64,000 nt of DNA. It comes from Strigops habroptila (taxonomy: Eukaryota; Chordata; Aves; Psittaciformes; Psittacidae). Positions 1 to 11,544 of this stretch are shown here, in pieces. The notes beneath the pieces were generated by a model. The model had not been told where the DNA came from. It worked only from the letters and a program-made list of their open reading frames with translations, and did not search any database. The stretch spans positions 22,392,744 through 22,456,743 of the forward strand of contig NC_044288.2 in the NCBI RefSeq assembly GCF_004027225.2, read 5' to 3'. The position numbers were made by a program, and so were the translations under genes. Within the stretch, counting starts at the first letter, position 1; each line of letters begins with the position of its first letter.

Positions 1-551
1 ATCACGTAGCTGCCTGAAAAATCATAAACCCCACTAAAAATCATAAACCTCAATAAATCTGTGGAGCACACCCAATGAGTGTTGTGGGGTTTGATTCCAG
101 ATTCCAATTTTGAGGTGTTTACATCCAACCTAGAAAGACTGAGAACATTTCATTTACTGGAAATGAAACCTGGGATTTGCTGACAATCAATCTCCTGCTC
201 CAGGATCTTTGTGAGTGCCGGCAGCAGCAGAGCACGGTGCATGAGTGAGCAGAGCCATGGGGACACTGGCCCAGGGGACAGACACAGCTTCCCACTGATG
301 CTCTTACACCATGCCATCCCATCGGCTGTCACTTACTGCTGCTGAGCAACCTTTGCTGGATAATTAAGCATTGCAGGTTTAATTTGGAGGCTGGGAGGGT
401 GGTTTTGGCTGCTGCCTGGTATGCAGTGGGGCCCAGGGGCATCTGGGTGCACCAGCTGCTCCTCAGCTCAGCCCTGGTGGGGATACGGGTCCCATAGCTG
501 TGGCTTTCCCACTGTTTCTGCAATGCCATCACTCAGAGTGAAGAAGAATCG
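1..551. other. upstream flank, unique sequence
   Basis: No exon or repeat family is recognised. A 14-base direct repeat (aaaaatcataaacc) occurs near bases 17 and 36. Open frames here are short and cysteine/serine-rich without a recognisable protein. Confidence 0.5.
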
Positions 552-886
552 CAATCACAGATTCCCAGACTGGTTTGTGTTGGAAGGGACCTTAAAGCTC
601 ATCCAGCTCCAACCCCCTGCCACGGGCAGGGACACCTTCCACTAGAGCAGGTTGCTCCAAGCCCCTGTGCCCAACCTGGCCTTGAACACTGCCAGGGATG
701 GGGCAGCCACAGCTTCTCTGGGCACCCTGTGCCAGCGCCTCAGCACCCTCACAGGGAAGAGCTTCTGCCTCAGAGCTCATCTCAATCTCCCTTCTGGCAG
801 GTTAAAGCCATTCCCCTTGTCCTGTCCCTGCAGGCCCTTGTCCAAAGCCCCTCTTCAGGTTTCCTGGGGCCCCTTTAGGCACTGGA
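552..886 (-). repeat. CR1 LINE 3' fragment (young subfamily)
   Basis: On the + strand it reads from the CR1 3' terminus (atcacagattcccagactgg) inward, so the element is on the minus strand. It contains the shared blocks GCAGGTTGCTCCAAGCCCC, GGCCTTGAACACTGCCAGGG and CTGCCTCAGAGCTCATCTC. It stops at CCCTTTAGGCACTGGA, exactly where the CpG island starts. Confidence 0.9.
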
Positions 887-1263
887 ACCTGGCGGCGGTG
901 GGAAACGCTTTGCCATCCGATTGTACCCGCTCGGTGCCGTGAGCCGGGGAGGCAGAAGGCACCCGCGGGCTCGCTCCGGACCGCGGCCGCCGCAGTCCCG
1001 CTGCTTCCAGCCTCCGTCTGGCCGGCGGTCCCTGGGTGCTGAGGCTGCGAACTGACCCCTCGCCACCTCCCTCCAGACGTGTGAGCAGTGCGGGCGGCCC
1101 GAGCAGGCGCAGGCTGCCCGGCGGGGAAGGCCCGCGGGACCGCTACACGAGCCCAGCCCGGGCCGGGGTCCCTCGGGCCGCTCCCGGGGCTGGGGGGGGG
1201 TGGAACGGGCCGTGCCGGGCGCGGGGCGGGGGGGGGGGGGCCAGCAGCACCTCCCGGCAGGAG

Positions 1264-1339
1264 GCGGGGCCGCGGCATCGACCAGCGCTGATTGGGTGAG
1301 GCGGGGCCGCGTCATCGGCATAGGCCAGCGCGGATTGGG
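1264..1339 (+). promoter_or_regulatory. tandemly duplicated GC-box / inverted CCAAT module
   Basis: Two diverged tandem copies lie side by side: 1264-1296 and 1301-1339. Each starts with a GC box (gcggggccgcg), continues with a CATCG core, and ends with CCAGCGC followed by GATTGGG, the inverted CCAAT box. The second copy has about six extra bases in its middle. CCAAT and GC boxes are bound by NF-Y and Sp1-type factors. The complement of 1307-1314 reads TGACGCGG, one base from the unfolded-protein-response element TGACGTGG; that functional reading is inference only. Confidence 0.55.
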
Positions 1340-1372
1340 CGGGGCCGGGCGGCGCCTGTGCAGTGCGGAGCG
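1340..1372 (+). other. SIL1: probable untranslated exon 1 of SIL1 (3' end only)
   Basis: A strong donor (GCG followed by GTGAGT) lies at 1372/1373, just downstream of the duplicated CCAAT module. Since the start codon lies in a later exon that begins with an acceptor only 10 bases before ATG, an upstream untranslated exon is required, and this donor is the best-placed one in the CpG island. The transcription start is not determined, so the start coordinate is nominal. An alternative donor (GTGAGT at 1788) also exists in the island. Confidence 0.4.
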
Positions 1373-3637
1373 GTGAGTGGGGGGGCGGCGGGAGCGGATC
1401 GGATCGGAGCGCGTCCCGCCGGTGAGGCCCGGCCGGGGCCGGTGCTGCCCCGCTGTGGTGCATAGGGGCCCGGCCCGGGCGCTGAGGGCGCAGGGCCCGG
1501 GAGCTGCTGCTGGGGTGGTTCCGCCTTTGCCCTGGCGCTGGGGGCTCGGCCTGCTCCGGGCAGCGCAGGCGGTTGCCTGGCAGTAGTGTTCTGGAAGCGA
1601 GCGGCCCCCGGCGCCCTGTGGCGGGCACCTGCCGGCAGGGTGCGGCGCAGGCTGTTCGGCGGGCCGGGGGCCCGGCACTGAGCGCGCTTAAACACGAATC
1701 CAACCAAACGGGAGCGGTCTGTGTCCCCCTTGAGCACGAGGGCGGGCTGGGTGACCCCGGCCCCCTGAGCACCCGGGTGGCTGCGGCGTGAGTGTGTCCC
1801 GGTGCCGCTGGCGTGGCTCTGCAGCCTTAAACTGGGGGTTTCTCCTGGGTACGTGCTTGATAGTACGAGGGCTGAGTTTTAAAGCGGTTTAATTCTATTG
1901 GTACAAGCTTGCATATGGCTCTCTTGCCGGGGAACTAATGAAATTACATGTTGCACGAAGCCAGGGAGTGAAAACTGAGCAAATGGGATTTTGTATATAA
2001 ACACCATTTGGAATATTGCCTTCAAGTGTTTAACTTCAGCGGTTGACTAAGGCTCACATTAGAAGTAATCTTTGACAAAGCATCAACACTACCCACCCCT
2101 CAAGATGGCCGAGGTTTACGCTGGCGGGTTCTGCAGACACGATTTCTGAGGGGCGAGTTAGTTATTTTTGCAGTGTTTTGCTGACAGAACAAGCCCAGTA
2201 CAAATAGAGTTTAGAGGCGGAAAGTACGACTTTACACTGATAGCGTTTCGTTCGCTTGCCAGAGGAGTATAATCTGCACGGGCATTGCTGTGGGTAGAGC
2301 TGTCTGTGTGAGGAGGCTGCTCCAGCGCACAGCCCTGGTAGGAAACCTTTTAAGTGCAGATAAGTCTCTGTGGTGTTAGAAGCTGATGACACACCCTGTC
2401 ATTTACAGAACCTGTTACCGCAGTGTTTCTGCTCTGTGTGAGCCTCTTGAATTAATTTGTGCTCTGGGAGTAGTGTTATTAAGGGATAGACTTCCTTTTT
2501 TACTCTCTCTTCCCCCCAACCCTGCTTTAAAATGACCAGCCTGGATGGTGTTGGTGTTTTTCAGCTGCCTCCAAGGCATTCCTGTGGTGAAAGCTTCCAA
2601 AATACACTTTATTGTGGAAGGGCAGCTAGTGGAGGTGAGAGCAGTGTCTGCCCTCCCTGTGACTGTATAGCTACTGCATCTGAAGGGATACACATGTGAT
2701 CCTTTAAAAGGAATAAGCTGGAAACCGGCAGTTCCTGATGAGCTGCCAGAACAGCCCTTGAATCTTCAGCACCATCCCCGTGCCCCAGAGCAGCACAAGA
2801 CCAGTGCTCGTGCTACTGCTGCCTCCTCCTTCTTTATAGTTGAGAATGTCTTTATGCTGAGCAATAAACCACCTGGAAACCTCTCGAGCACCCCCAATGC
2901 CTCTCTCTGCTCTTGGCAAGGAGGTGGAAGGCTGCTTACATACAGCTGCGGTCAAGCTGGGCAGGTGTGGCTCAAGGCACACCTCAGCTATGCAGGGAGT
3001 ATTTGTGAGGCACTGGATTGCTGGGATAAATTTAGGGATAATAGTCAGCCTTTCTATGTGCTAATCCTCTCTGCTAATGACGCCCTCTCTGGCTTTTACA
3101 ACCCACCTCGGCTCTCTTAACCACTCAGCTTTCCCCTCTGAGCAATGATGTTTAACTTGCACTCGTGAAATAGGTGAATCAGCTTTAATGAATGTTTGTC
3201 GAGCGCTTTGTTGGTAAGTTCCCTATAAAGCTGGTTACTATTTCTTATGAGCACACAGATATTCTTAGCACCTGCAGTGAAAAATGACACAGCACTGGGG
3301 ATCTTCTGGGAAACAGCCCCTTGCAAGGAGACGGTGCATGCTAACGAAGGCTTTGTCAGAGCTCTTCTGGCTGTGGTTCACAAGGCAGCTTGCTCCTAAA
3401 GCGCTGGCTCAAACACCCACAAATCCTCTCGAGGCACTGGGAAATCTGTGATGTTCCTGGAAGTCAAGCCCTGCTTTTGCATAACATTTGTAGTTCTTGC
3501 CCCTTTGCTGGGTTTCTTGCGGAGCCTTTGGTCAGGGTCTGGTGCAGCTCTGTGTGAGTGGCATCAGCTGTGCAGGCAGAGCGGCTCTGCCCTGCTGTGA
3601 GACTCCTCACCATAAAAAACATGTTGGTGTCCTCAAC

Positions 3638-4111
3638 ATAACAAGGACATGGAGCTGTTGGAGCAAGTCCAGAGGAGGCCACAAGGATGATCAGGGGCTG
3701 GAGCACCTCCAGTACGGAGACAGGCTGAGAACATTGGGGCTGTTCAGCCTGGAGAAGAGAAGCTGCGTGGAGACCTCAGAGCAGCTTCCAGTGTCTGAAG
3801 GGGGCTACAAGGATGCTGGGGAGGGACTCTTCATCAGGGACTGTAGTGGTAGGACAAGGGGTGATGGGTTCAAACTGAAACAGGGGAAGTTCAGGTTAGA
3901 TATAAGGAAGAAGTTCTTTACAGTGAGGGTGGTGAAGCACTGGAATGGGTTGCCCAGGGAAGTTGTGAATGCTCCATCCCTGGCAGTGTTCAAGGCCAGG
4001 TTGGATGGAGTCTTGGGTGACATGATTTAGTGCGAGGTGTCCCTGCCCATGGCAGGGGTTCGAACTGGATGATCTTAAGGTCCTTTCCAACCCAAACCAT
4101 TCTATGATTCC
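3638..4111 (+). repeat. CR1 LINE 3' fragment (older subfamily, with ORF2 C-terminal remnant)
   Basis: Sense orientation, ending in ccaaaccattctatgattcc, the CR1 3' tail. An open frame (3497-4030) reads through it and shows typical CR1 ORF2 C-terminal words such as RLDIRKKFF, VVKHWNGLPREVV and SLAVFKARLDG. It is truncated upstream and not a functional gene. Its sequence differs clearly from the young CR1 copies. Confidence 0.88.
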
Positions 4112-4950
4112 TTGTTTCAATGATTTCAACTGCTTTCAGCAAGTGTTGCCTTAAGTTACCCTGTCTGGGGTGGGGAGGGCTTGCCTGCTTGGCTGGGTGA
4201 TGACTCTTCTGGGCTGCAGCCCATCACACAGGGCTGTTTGGGTGTCAGAGGGGAAGGCTAGAGCCTTGTCCTTTCCCGTGGGCAGCCCAGGTCAGCATCC
4301 CTCCCCATAGCACAGGGGAAGGCATCTTCACACCAAAGTTGTTTGGTGCAAATCAAACTGAAGAGCTTTGTTTGTGAAGGGTGATGAAGATGTGAATTGG
4401 AACCGTTCTGGCTGTGCTCGTTCTGCAGTGTTGTGTGGGTGCCCTTTGGGCAGGATGAGGAGCTCTATTGTATTTTGGGGAGAAAAGGCTCTTAATTTAG
4501 CTCAGAGATGCCACTGCTGTAGTGGTGTAGGAGTGGCCAGATGGAGGATGCTAAAATGAAACGCAGGGCTGGAAAAGCCTCCTGGTCCCTGCCCATGTCT
4601 TCAGGCGAGATACTCGGCTCCAGATGGGGCAGCAGTGGGTGTTAGTGCCAGTTCAGATGGGGGTAAGTTCCCTCTGGGACTTGATGAAATCCCAGCTTCA
4701 GAGAGCATGACACGTTGTCTAACTTGCCCTTGCAGCAAATGAAGCAGGCTGCTTTGTCCTTTGCCTTCACAGAATGGCAGGCCCAAAGGGTGATTGTCCT
4801 TCTTGTTTGGCAAGAGCTGGTAATGACCCTGGAGGGAGCAGGGACGGAAAAACCCTTCAGCAGCTGTATGGGGCTGTGTGTTTTACACTGGGCAATACCC
4901 AGCACTGAGCATGGCCTTGCAGCCCAGAACTGGGAATTCTGTGTTCTTAA

Positions 4951-5481
4951 ATCATACAATCCCAGACTGGTTTGGGTTGGAAGGGCCCTTAAAGCTCATC
5001 CAGTTCCAACCCCTGCCACAGGCAGGGACACCTTCCACTAGAGCAGGTTGCTCCAAGCCCCTGTGTCCAACCTGGCCTTGAACACTGCCAGGGATGGGGC
5101 AGCCACAGCTCCTCTGGGCACCCTGTGCCAGCGCCTCAGCACCCTCACAGGGAAGAGCTTCTGCCTCAGAGCTCATCTCAATCTCCCCTCTGGCAGGTTA
5201 AAGCCATTCCCCTTGTCCTGTCCCTCCATCCCTTGTCCAAAGCCCCTCTCCAGGTTTCCTGGAGCCCCTTTAGGCACTGGAGCTGCTCTAAGGTCTCCCC
5301 TTCAGGAGCCTTCTCTTCTCCAGGCTGCCCCAGCCCAGCTCTCTCAGCCTGGCTCCAGAGCAGAGCTGCTCCAGCCCTCGCAGCAGCTCCGGGGCCTCCT
5401 CTGGCCTCGCTCCAGCAGCTCCACGTCCCTCTTGTGCTGTTGCCCCAGAGCTGGGTCAGGACTGCAGGGGGGATGGAGCTC
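4951..5481 (-). repeat. CR1 LINE 3' fragment (young, longer copy)
   Basis: About 530 bases without a large internal deletion. It begins at the 3' tail (atcatacaatcccagactgg) and reaches the CTGGGTCAGGACTGCAGGGGGG block. Together with the copies at 31986 and 40209 it gives the best view of the subfamily consensus. Confidence 0.92.
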
Positions 5482-6423
5482 TAGTGTCACAGCGCTGACA
5501 CACATTGCGTTTTACTCCAGTCCCTGATTTTGCTCAGCATCATCTCTGTCCAGAGAGCTTCCCCCTGTGCTGGATTAATGTGCCTGATCTTTGGTTTTGC
5601 TGTTTCCAAGTGCGGTTCTTTGCATTGTTTTCTTTGTTTTTATTGATTTGTGGGTGGTTTTGGACCTTTTCTTCAGTTTATCAATTCTGATCATGACCTC
5701 TGGAGTGCTCCCAGCTCTTAACTGCTGGGCATCCTTTCAGCTTTTATAAAAGGACTTTATCTTTCATCACTCAGGCCATTAATGAAAAGAATGAATAGAA
5801 GCAGACCTGGACTGAGCTCTGAGGGCCTGTACATGCGGTTTTCTCCTGTTGTGACAGGGAATCGTTGATCCCCTAAAGTGTGTGTGTGTGGAAATTGCTT
5901 TGTTGTGTGTTTTGTTCCTTAATAATGAGCAGTGCACCTCATTAAGGTGAGCTTGCTTAGTCTGAGTTCCTCTGGCTTACCTCAAAGCGCTGGATGGATA
6001 AAGTGAAAAGTCTGTTTTAATGTCATGGCGCTAGTTGGAGGCGTGATGGGTAGATCTCTCTGGAGAGGGATTTCTGCCCCATTTATGAAGACTTGGAGCC
6101 TTTTAAGAGCTTTTAGTGAACCTCATGTAACTGGGGCTTCTTGCGAGTGCTCACCAGGACTAGCATCAGCTGGGAGCTCCCTGGGTGTCTGCTGTGGCAG
6201 CAGAGGGGATGCATGGGGGGAATTTGTCCCTGTAGCATCCTGCTCCCCATTGTTTCTCCACAGATCTGCCCTCACTGAGAGTTAGGCATGTCTGTATGTG
6301 ACTAAGTAAAAATATATGTTTTTCTTCAAGCAATTCAAAGTTCCTCATGTGGTTGCTCTGCTCTGGAAAAAGTAAAAAGTTACTTGCTCTGGAAAAATGA
6401 CTTATGTTCATTTTTATCCCCAG

Positions 6424-6576
6424 AAAGTGTGTTGCTGTGGGAGTAGTGGCAGGAGCCTCCTTCCACCAGGGCTCAGCGCGGACTAATCGTAAGGAAGAGG
6501 AGTTATCTTAACTGAAATAAAACTGGAGAGGACATCCCTGTCCAACCAGGACCAGCGCTGACCTCCCCTGAGCTCT
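6424..6576 (+). other. candidate alternative untranslated exon in intron 1
   Basis: The 153-nt segment is preceded by a pyrimidine-rich acceptor (tttttatccccag, AG at 6422-6423) and followed by the donor GTAAGT at 6577. It has in-frame stops, so it would be non-coding. It overlaps no recognised repeat. Alternative 5' untranslated exons are common in long first introns, but there is no transcript evidence here and such site pairs occur by chance. Confidence 0.2.
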
Positions 6577-9371
6577 GTAAGTACCGAGCTGCTGTGTCCA
6601 GCTTTGTGTTCTAAGAGATCTGTCCTTTCCTGAAGTGCTTTTCCACCTGCTCTACCGTCTGTCGTTGTGCATTGCTGTGACAGTGGGGTGAACTTTGGGT
6701 CCCACCCAGGGTCCCTCTGTGGTTTTCATCTCTTCCACCTCTCAGGGTTGGTAACTCGAGGTACCTGGCTACAGTTGTTCACTCAGGCTGTGCTTTGTGG
6801 ACATCAGTGATGGGATGGAGAAACTGTGCCCTGTTTGTTCTCCTTTATTGGTCTACAGCTGATGGTGGGTGCCCTGACTCAATTTCAGTTCCAGGGGAGA
6901 AAGTTCAGCCTCCCTAAAGCAGTCCTGTGGTTTCTGTCGGATTCTTCCTTCTCTCTGAGGGACTCTGTGCTGTAGTTAAATACTGGTAGAAAGGTTGTGT
7001 TCCACCCTGGATTACACCTGAATTTTGTGGTGGATAAATCCCAAGTCCAGTTGGCAAAGCCCTTTGGGCTTTGTGGGGTGCAAAAAGCTGTATTTTATTC
7101 TAGGAGGGTGTTTGCTGATAATTCTATAGGATTTTCAGTCAGCAGGTTTGAGTCCCGATTATACTGCTTCTCTGCACAGTCGGACTCTTTGTCCAAGAAT
7201 TCAAACGCCTGCTGCAGAGAGAGGGAAAGGGAGGGGGAAGGATGGCTTAGAAACCCGTGGGTCACTGGGCTAGGTGGGAGGAAGATGCCTGTGTTTGATC
7301 TGAAGGAGATACCGAGCCAGGTAAATGCCTTCAAGCATTTAAAGGAAAATCAGGATTTTTTTACCTTTTTTTTTTTTTTAACAGCTGCCTACTTTAAACC
7401 CAAATAGTTTCTTTAATGAGAGATTTTAAAGGTTTAACTGTTAATTTTAGAAGTTTTATTTCAAGCATGCTTCCATAAAATTAACTTTTTCCACGCAGAA
7501 AGCTTTAATGCCTTCCGTGTTGGTACTCATTTGCAAGGAATCTATGCACAATTATTTCTTATGTACCAGTTAAGTCTATCAGCCAACAGATGTCAAGTGT
7601 AGCAAAAATGCTATAATAATATTATGGTCTAATAATAGTTATAATGATTCTAATTACCTGGCACGGCTTTCCAGAGAGGCAGGCTCAGGAATTAGTGCAA
7701 AGGAGATGTTTAACCTTGAACTGCAGAAGTAGGGCACTGTCAGAGGTGCCGGGGCTGTGCCCCCTGCTCCTGGCAGACATCCCATTCCCTTTAATTCCTG
7801 CAGCAGGCTGGGAGTAGCCATCTAGTCTGGTTTAAATGTTCAAACCTCATTCTTGGTGTGTTCAGAGGTGACGAGCAGTGCTGTGGATGAGCACGTTTCT
7901 TGAAAGACCTGTGAATGTGAAGCCTGGTCATTTTTAACCTCGTGGTGTGCTCCTTCTGCCTGATGATTGCAGCGAGCACAGATTGCTCTCACCCCGGGAA
8001 GGCTGCAGGAGGCTCAGCAATCTTCATCTTTTATGCAGGCTGATGGTGCTGCTTTTAAGTGTCAGGGAGGCTTTGGCGCTTGCACGCTGTCTGCTGATGG
8101 CAGAGGGGGTGTGAGGGTGTCCGGGCGAGCAGCCGGGAGGTGTTGATGCTGGTGGAGGCTTTGCTGTGGGAGGTGAGGAGGACACGTCAGGTAGGAGCCA
8201 GCACCTGGCTGGTGCACGAGGGCTGTGCTTGCTTTGCCTTCAGCAGTTGCTCCCTTACAGCCCCATCGGAGCCTCCTTCCCACATGCAGGAAGGATGCTG
8301 TGTGTGCCAGTCACTCCCAATGCCCCTCTACCACTGTATTTTTCCTTTAGGAAGGATCCTGGGCTGCATTTTCTGTATTCCATCATTTTTTGCCCAGCCT
8401 TGCTATGTGCTGAGTGGTGCTGGGGTCCCAGTGCTCGTTACTGTAGGACTGGTAAGGTGATGTGTAATGGGTTACCCTTTGCTGCGGCTGTTCATTTCAG
8501 TGGTGTGATGTGAAGTTGGTGAGGAGTGTCTGATTCACAGAGGGGGATCCTTTCTGCAGAGGAAGCCTCACATAGGCTGGAAGTTGACAGCTTGCAATGA
8601 TTATATGCCAGGTGGAATGGTTTTCCTCTAAATTATAGATTCACCTGCTGATGAGAACTCAGCAGGACCTAGAGGAATTTGGCTGTCAGTTACTGATCCC
8701 TGGCATGGGCAGCAGCTGTGAATCTTTTACTGTCATCTATAGAATGAACCCAGAAGTGCCCTTGCAAGGTTTTCCTCTTAATTTCCAGCCTGCTTCTCCC
8801 AAAATCCCTGTGTGCCAGCATACAGCCCACCTTTCTCCAAAGCTCAGGGTGATGAGAGCTCTGCCATCTTCAGGCCTCCTCTGCAGAGGTTTGCCTGCTT
8901 GCTGGAGATGGATCTCCACTGGTGCATCACTGGAGATGGGGATATCGGAGCTGCAGGGCACAGCCTTTTCCAGGCTCCCATGAGAGAGGATGTGGTAACG
9001 GGCTGCTCTTGTTTAGGCAAAACAACTTCTCAGAGTAAATACTTTGTCAAAGAACACTTGGCATCACCCCAGATGCAATTAAGGAAAAGACAAATCTTGG
9101 ATCTCTTCAAGCCTGAGCTGTAAGGCTCATGCAATATTCACTTGATTTTTAATGTGCTGCTTTGCTTTGTTCAGCATTAGGCATTGCTGCTAGGACCAGC
9201 GCTGACTCACTGACCTGCTTGTGCTTTTACTTACCCTGACAAACCAAAGCTCCCTTTGCTTTTCTCCTCCCTGCAAAGACACTACATTTCTCATCCTGCC
9301 ACAAGAGCACCTTTCTCATCCCATTTCTCAGCCCACTGAGAGTCCAGATTTTCACTGCTCTGAGTTTGTTG

Positions 9372-9545
9372 CAGGGTTGCCCAGAGAAGCTGTGGCTGCC
9401 CCATCCCTGGCAGTGTTCAAGGCCAGGTTGGACACAGGGGCTTGGAGCAACCTGCTCTAGTGGAAGGTGTCCCTGCCCATGGCAGGGGGCTGGAGCTGGA
9501 GGAGCTTTAAGGTCCCCTCCAACACAAACCATTCTAGGATTCTCA
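9372..9545 (+). repeat. CR1 LINE 3' fragment (young, short)
   Basis: Sense copy truncated at the TTGCCCAGAGAAGCTGTGG block and ending in the accattctaggattct tail. Confidence 0.9.
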
Positions 9546-10457
9546 TTCACTTCCCTACATATGGTGCAGCTCTGTCTGGGTTTCCAAAGGGTGCACTGAG
9601 CATTCCTGAGGGCAGAGGAGTGCTGGCATCTCCCCAGCTTGCCAGGCTGTGCCAGCCACCTCAGCCCCTGAATGAGGTAACATCCTGGGGGATGCTGCAT
9701 GTTCTGATCTGGCTCTGTTGCGTTCTTTCTTTGTCTGGATTCAGGTACATGGAGAACTGTCTCAACAAGGTCTAGAAGAGCCCTCTGGCACCTCTCTAAC
9801 TGCACGCTGCCTCCACGTCTCATTTCAGACTTCACCTGTAAACAGTCCTTTGCCCTTGCTGAACACTGTGCCTCTTGGTTTCACTCTGCAAGAATATGAT
9901 TTAATTTGTAAATGTTTTTGGACACTATTTGAATAATACAATGTGAAGCTGTATTTCATTTACTGCAATGATCCCCTAATGCAGGCTGATTGCAAAGGCA
10001 GGCTATGCACTACTGTGGGCTTTAATTAAGTCTTGTTTTTCAAGTAAGCATCAATAGACAGACAATAACAAATGGTGGACAATATGCATACAGAACAAAG
10101 TCACTCTATTTTCTTTCCCAAGACTGTGGAAGTGAAAACGTATAGCCCTTAAAATGGACTTGGCCTGCTCACAGCTGCTGCTTTAGTGCAGTTACTCACT
10201 TGAGGGTTTTTTTTCCCCCCTTCTTACTCTTAATTAATTTTATTGATCTCTTCCTGCCCACAAAATAAACTGTTACACTATGGAAAATTTCCAGCAGGAG
10301 CCTTGGGTGATCTAAGTTCTGCTGCAAGCTCCGCGCTTGGTTTTGAATGTTGCGTTGTTGCTTAATGCGTTATGGCTTGTGGAGATGGGACCTCCTCAGG
10401 GTTATAAAACTGAAGGGCTGGGTCATTCTGGAAGGGCTGGAGATGCTTGGTCCTTCA

Positions 10458-10781
10458 AGGGGGAGATTCTGCCCCTCTGCTGCGCTCTAAGGACACCCCC
10501 CCTGCAGTCCTGACCCAGCTCTGGGGCAACAGCACAAGAGGGACGTGGAGCTGCTGGAGCGAGGCCAGAGGAGGCCCCGGAGCTGCTGCGAGGGCTGGAG
10601 CAGCTCTGCTCTGGAGACTGAGCTCTGCGGCTGCCCCATCCCTGGCAGTGTTCAAGGCCAGGTTGGACACAGGGGCTTGGAGCAACCTGCTCTAGTGGAA
10701 GGTGTCCCTGCCCGTGGCAGGGGGTTGGAACTGGAGGAGCTTTAAGGTCCCTTCAACCCAAACCAGTCTGGGATTCTATGA
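10458..10781 (+). repeat. CR1 LINE 3' fragment with internal deletions (young)
   Basis: Starts at the upstream block (gattctgcccctctgctgcg). It jumps near 10615-10630 from CTCTGCTCTGGAG through short remnants (ACTGAG, CTCTG) to GGCTGCCCCATCC, so about 350 bases of the consensus are missing. Ends in the gggattctatgaa tail. Confidence 0.88.
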
Positions 10782-11544
10782 AATGCCAGTCTCTGGCGGC
10801 TGGATGTGGCATGTTCCCACCCTGGCGCAGGGAGGTCGCTGGGAGGTAAAACTGATGTTGTTGCATCCTGCACCGTTCTGCGCAAATCGGCTATAAGCGA
10901 GAGGCTCTTGTGTGCGTTTTGTTCCTTCCAGCAAGTGTGGGGAAATCAAATACAAAGTAAATGTAGAGAAGCTTGGAAAGTCTGTTCAGTGTCAGCAGGA
11001 GGCTGTTGGAGTCGTAATGGCACTCAAAAGTGTGGCACTTTTACAAGTTTTCTATGGGTAAAGAAATTATTCGGTGACAATGGGAATGGACTCCTTTGGT
11101 TGGGTTTATGGAAAGCATTGCTTGAGGAGCAGAGTGAGACTGCTGGCTGAAGCATCCTTGAGTTCTGGCTGGCTTCTAGTGCTTAGTGTGGGCTTTGTTC
11201 TCCCTTAGCACTGGGGTAGTTTCCCATTGTTTAAAACAGAACCAGAATTTGCTGAGGAATTGAGTGCGGGTGCCCTGGGCTCCCGCAGCATGACAGCCCT
11301 TTGGTTTCTCTCTGAAATCTCTCCAAATCAGACAGCTGTAAGATAAGAAAAGGTAATTTTTTCAGAGGGACACCCCCCATCCTCTGGTCAGAGACATGAG
11401 ACATGAGTTCAAGCAATGTCCTGGGTTGCTGCCTAAAGCTTAACCTGCCTGCAGGTGGACCCGGAGCCAGGTAGTGCTGTGGCTGGGGATGAGCACTGGC
11501 CATGCCTGGTGCTGGCTCTGCCTGACCCAGTGCAGGTCACTGCC

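Larger units (their letters stand above)
887..1800 (+). promoter_or_regulatory. SIL1: CpG island, probable SIL1 promoter
   Basis: This stretch is strongly GC-rich and CpG-dense, in contrast to both flanks. It begins exactly where an antisense CR1 copy stops (about 886). It contains several GC boxes (around 1264, 1301, 1339), two inverted CCAAT boxes (ATTGG at 1291 and 1334), long G runs (1191-1200, 1228-1240) and a consensus splice donor after 1372. No TATA box is evident, as usual for housekeeping ER-chaperone genes. In mammals the 5' end of SIL1 lies near that of MATR3 in head-to-head order, so a divergent transcript to the left is possible, but no minus-strand exon is recognisable here. 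Confidence 0.75.

Noticed and set aside
1..551. Possible MATR3-side divergent exon on the minus strand
   Set aside because: Expected from mammalian gene order only. No recognisable MATR3 sequence or convincing minus-strand donor was found here.
875..1678. Long minus-strand open frames (up to 267 codons) in the CpG island
   Set aside because: They are proline/alanine/arginine-rich products of GC-rich DNA with few stop codons. Overlapping frames are equally open, and there is no recognisable domain.
3497..4030. 177-codon plus-strand open frame that looks protein-like
   Set aside because: Its C-terminal two thirds is the CR1 ORF2 remnant; the N-terminal part is unrelated intron sequence. It is a decayed retroelement copy, not a host gene.
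4050..4075. tRNA B-box-like GGTTCGAACTGG
   Set aside because: It lies in the CR1 3' region (the block before the tail), with no A box or cloverleaf around it.
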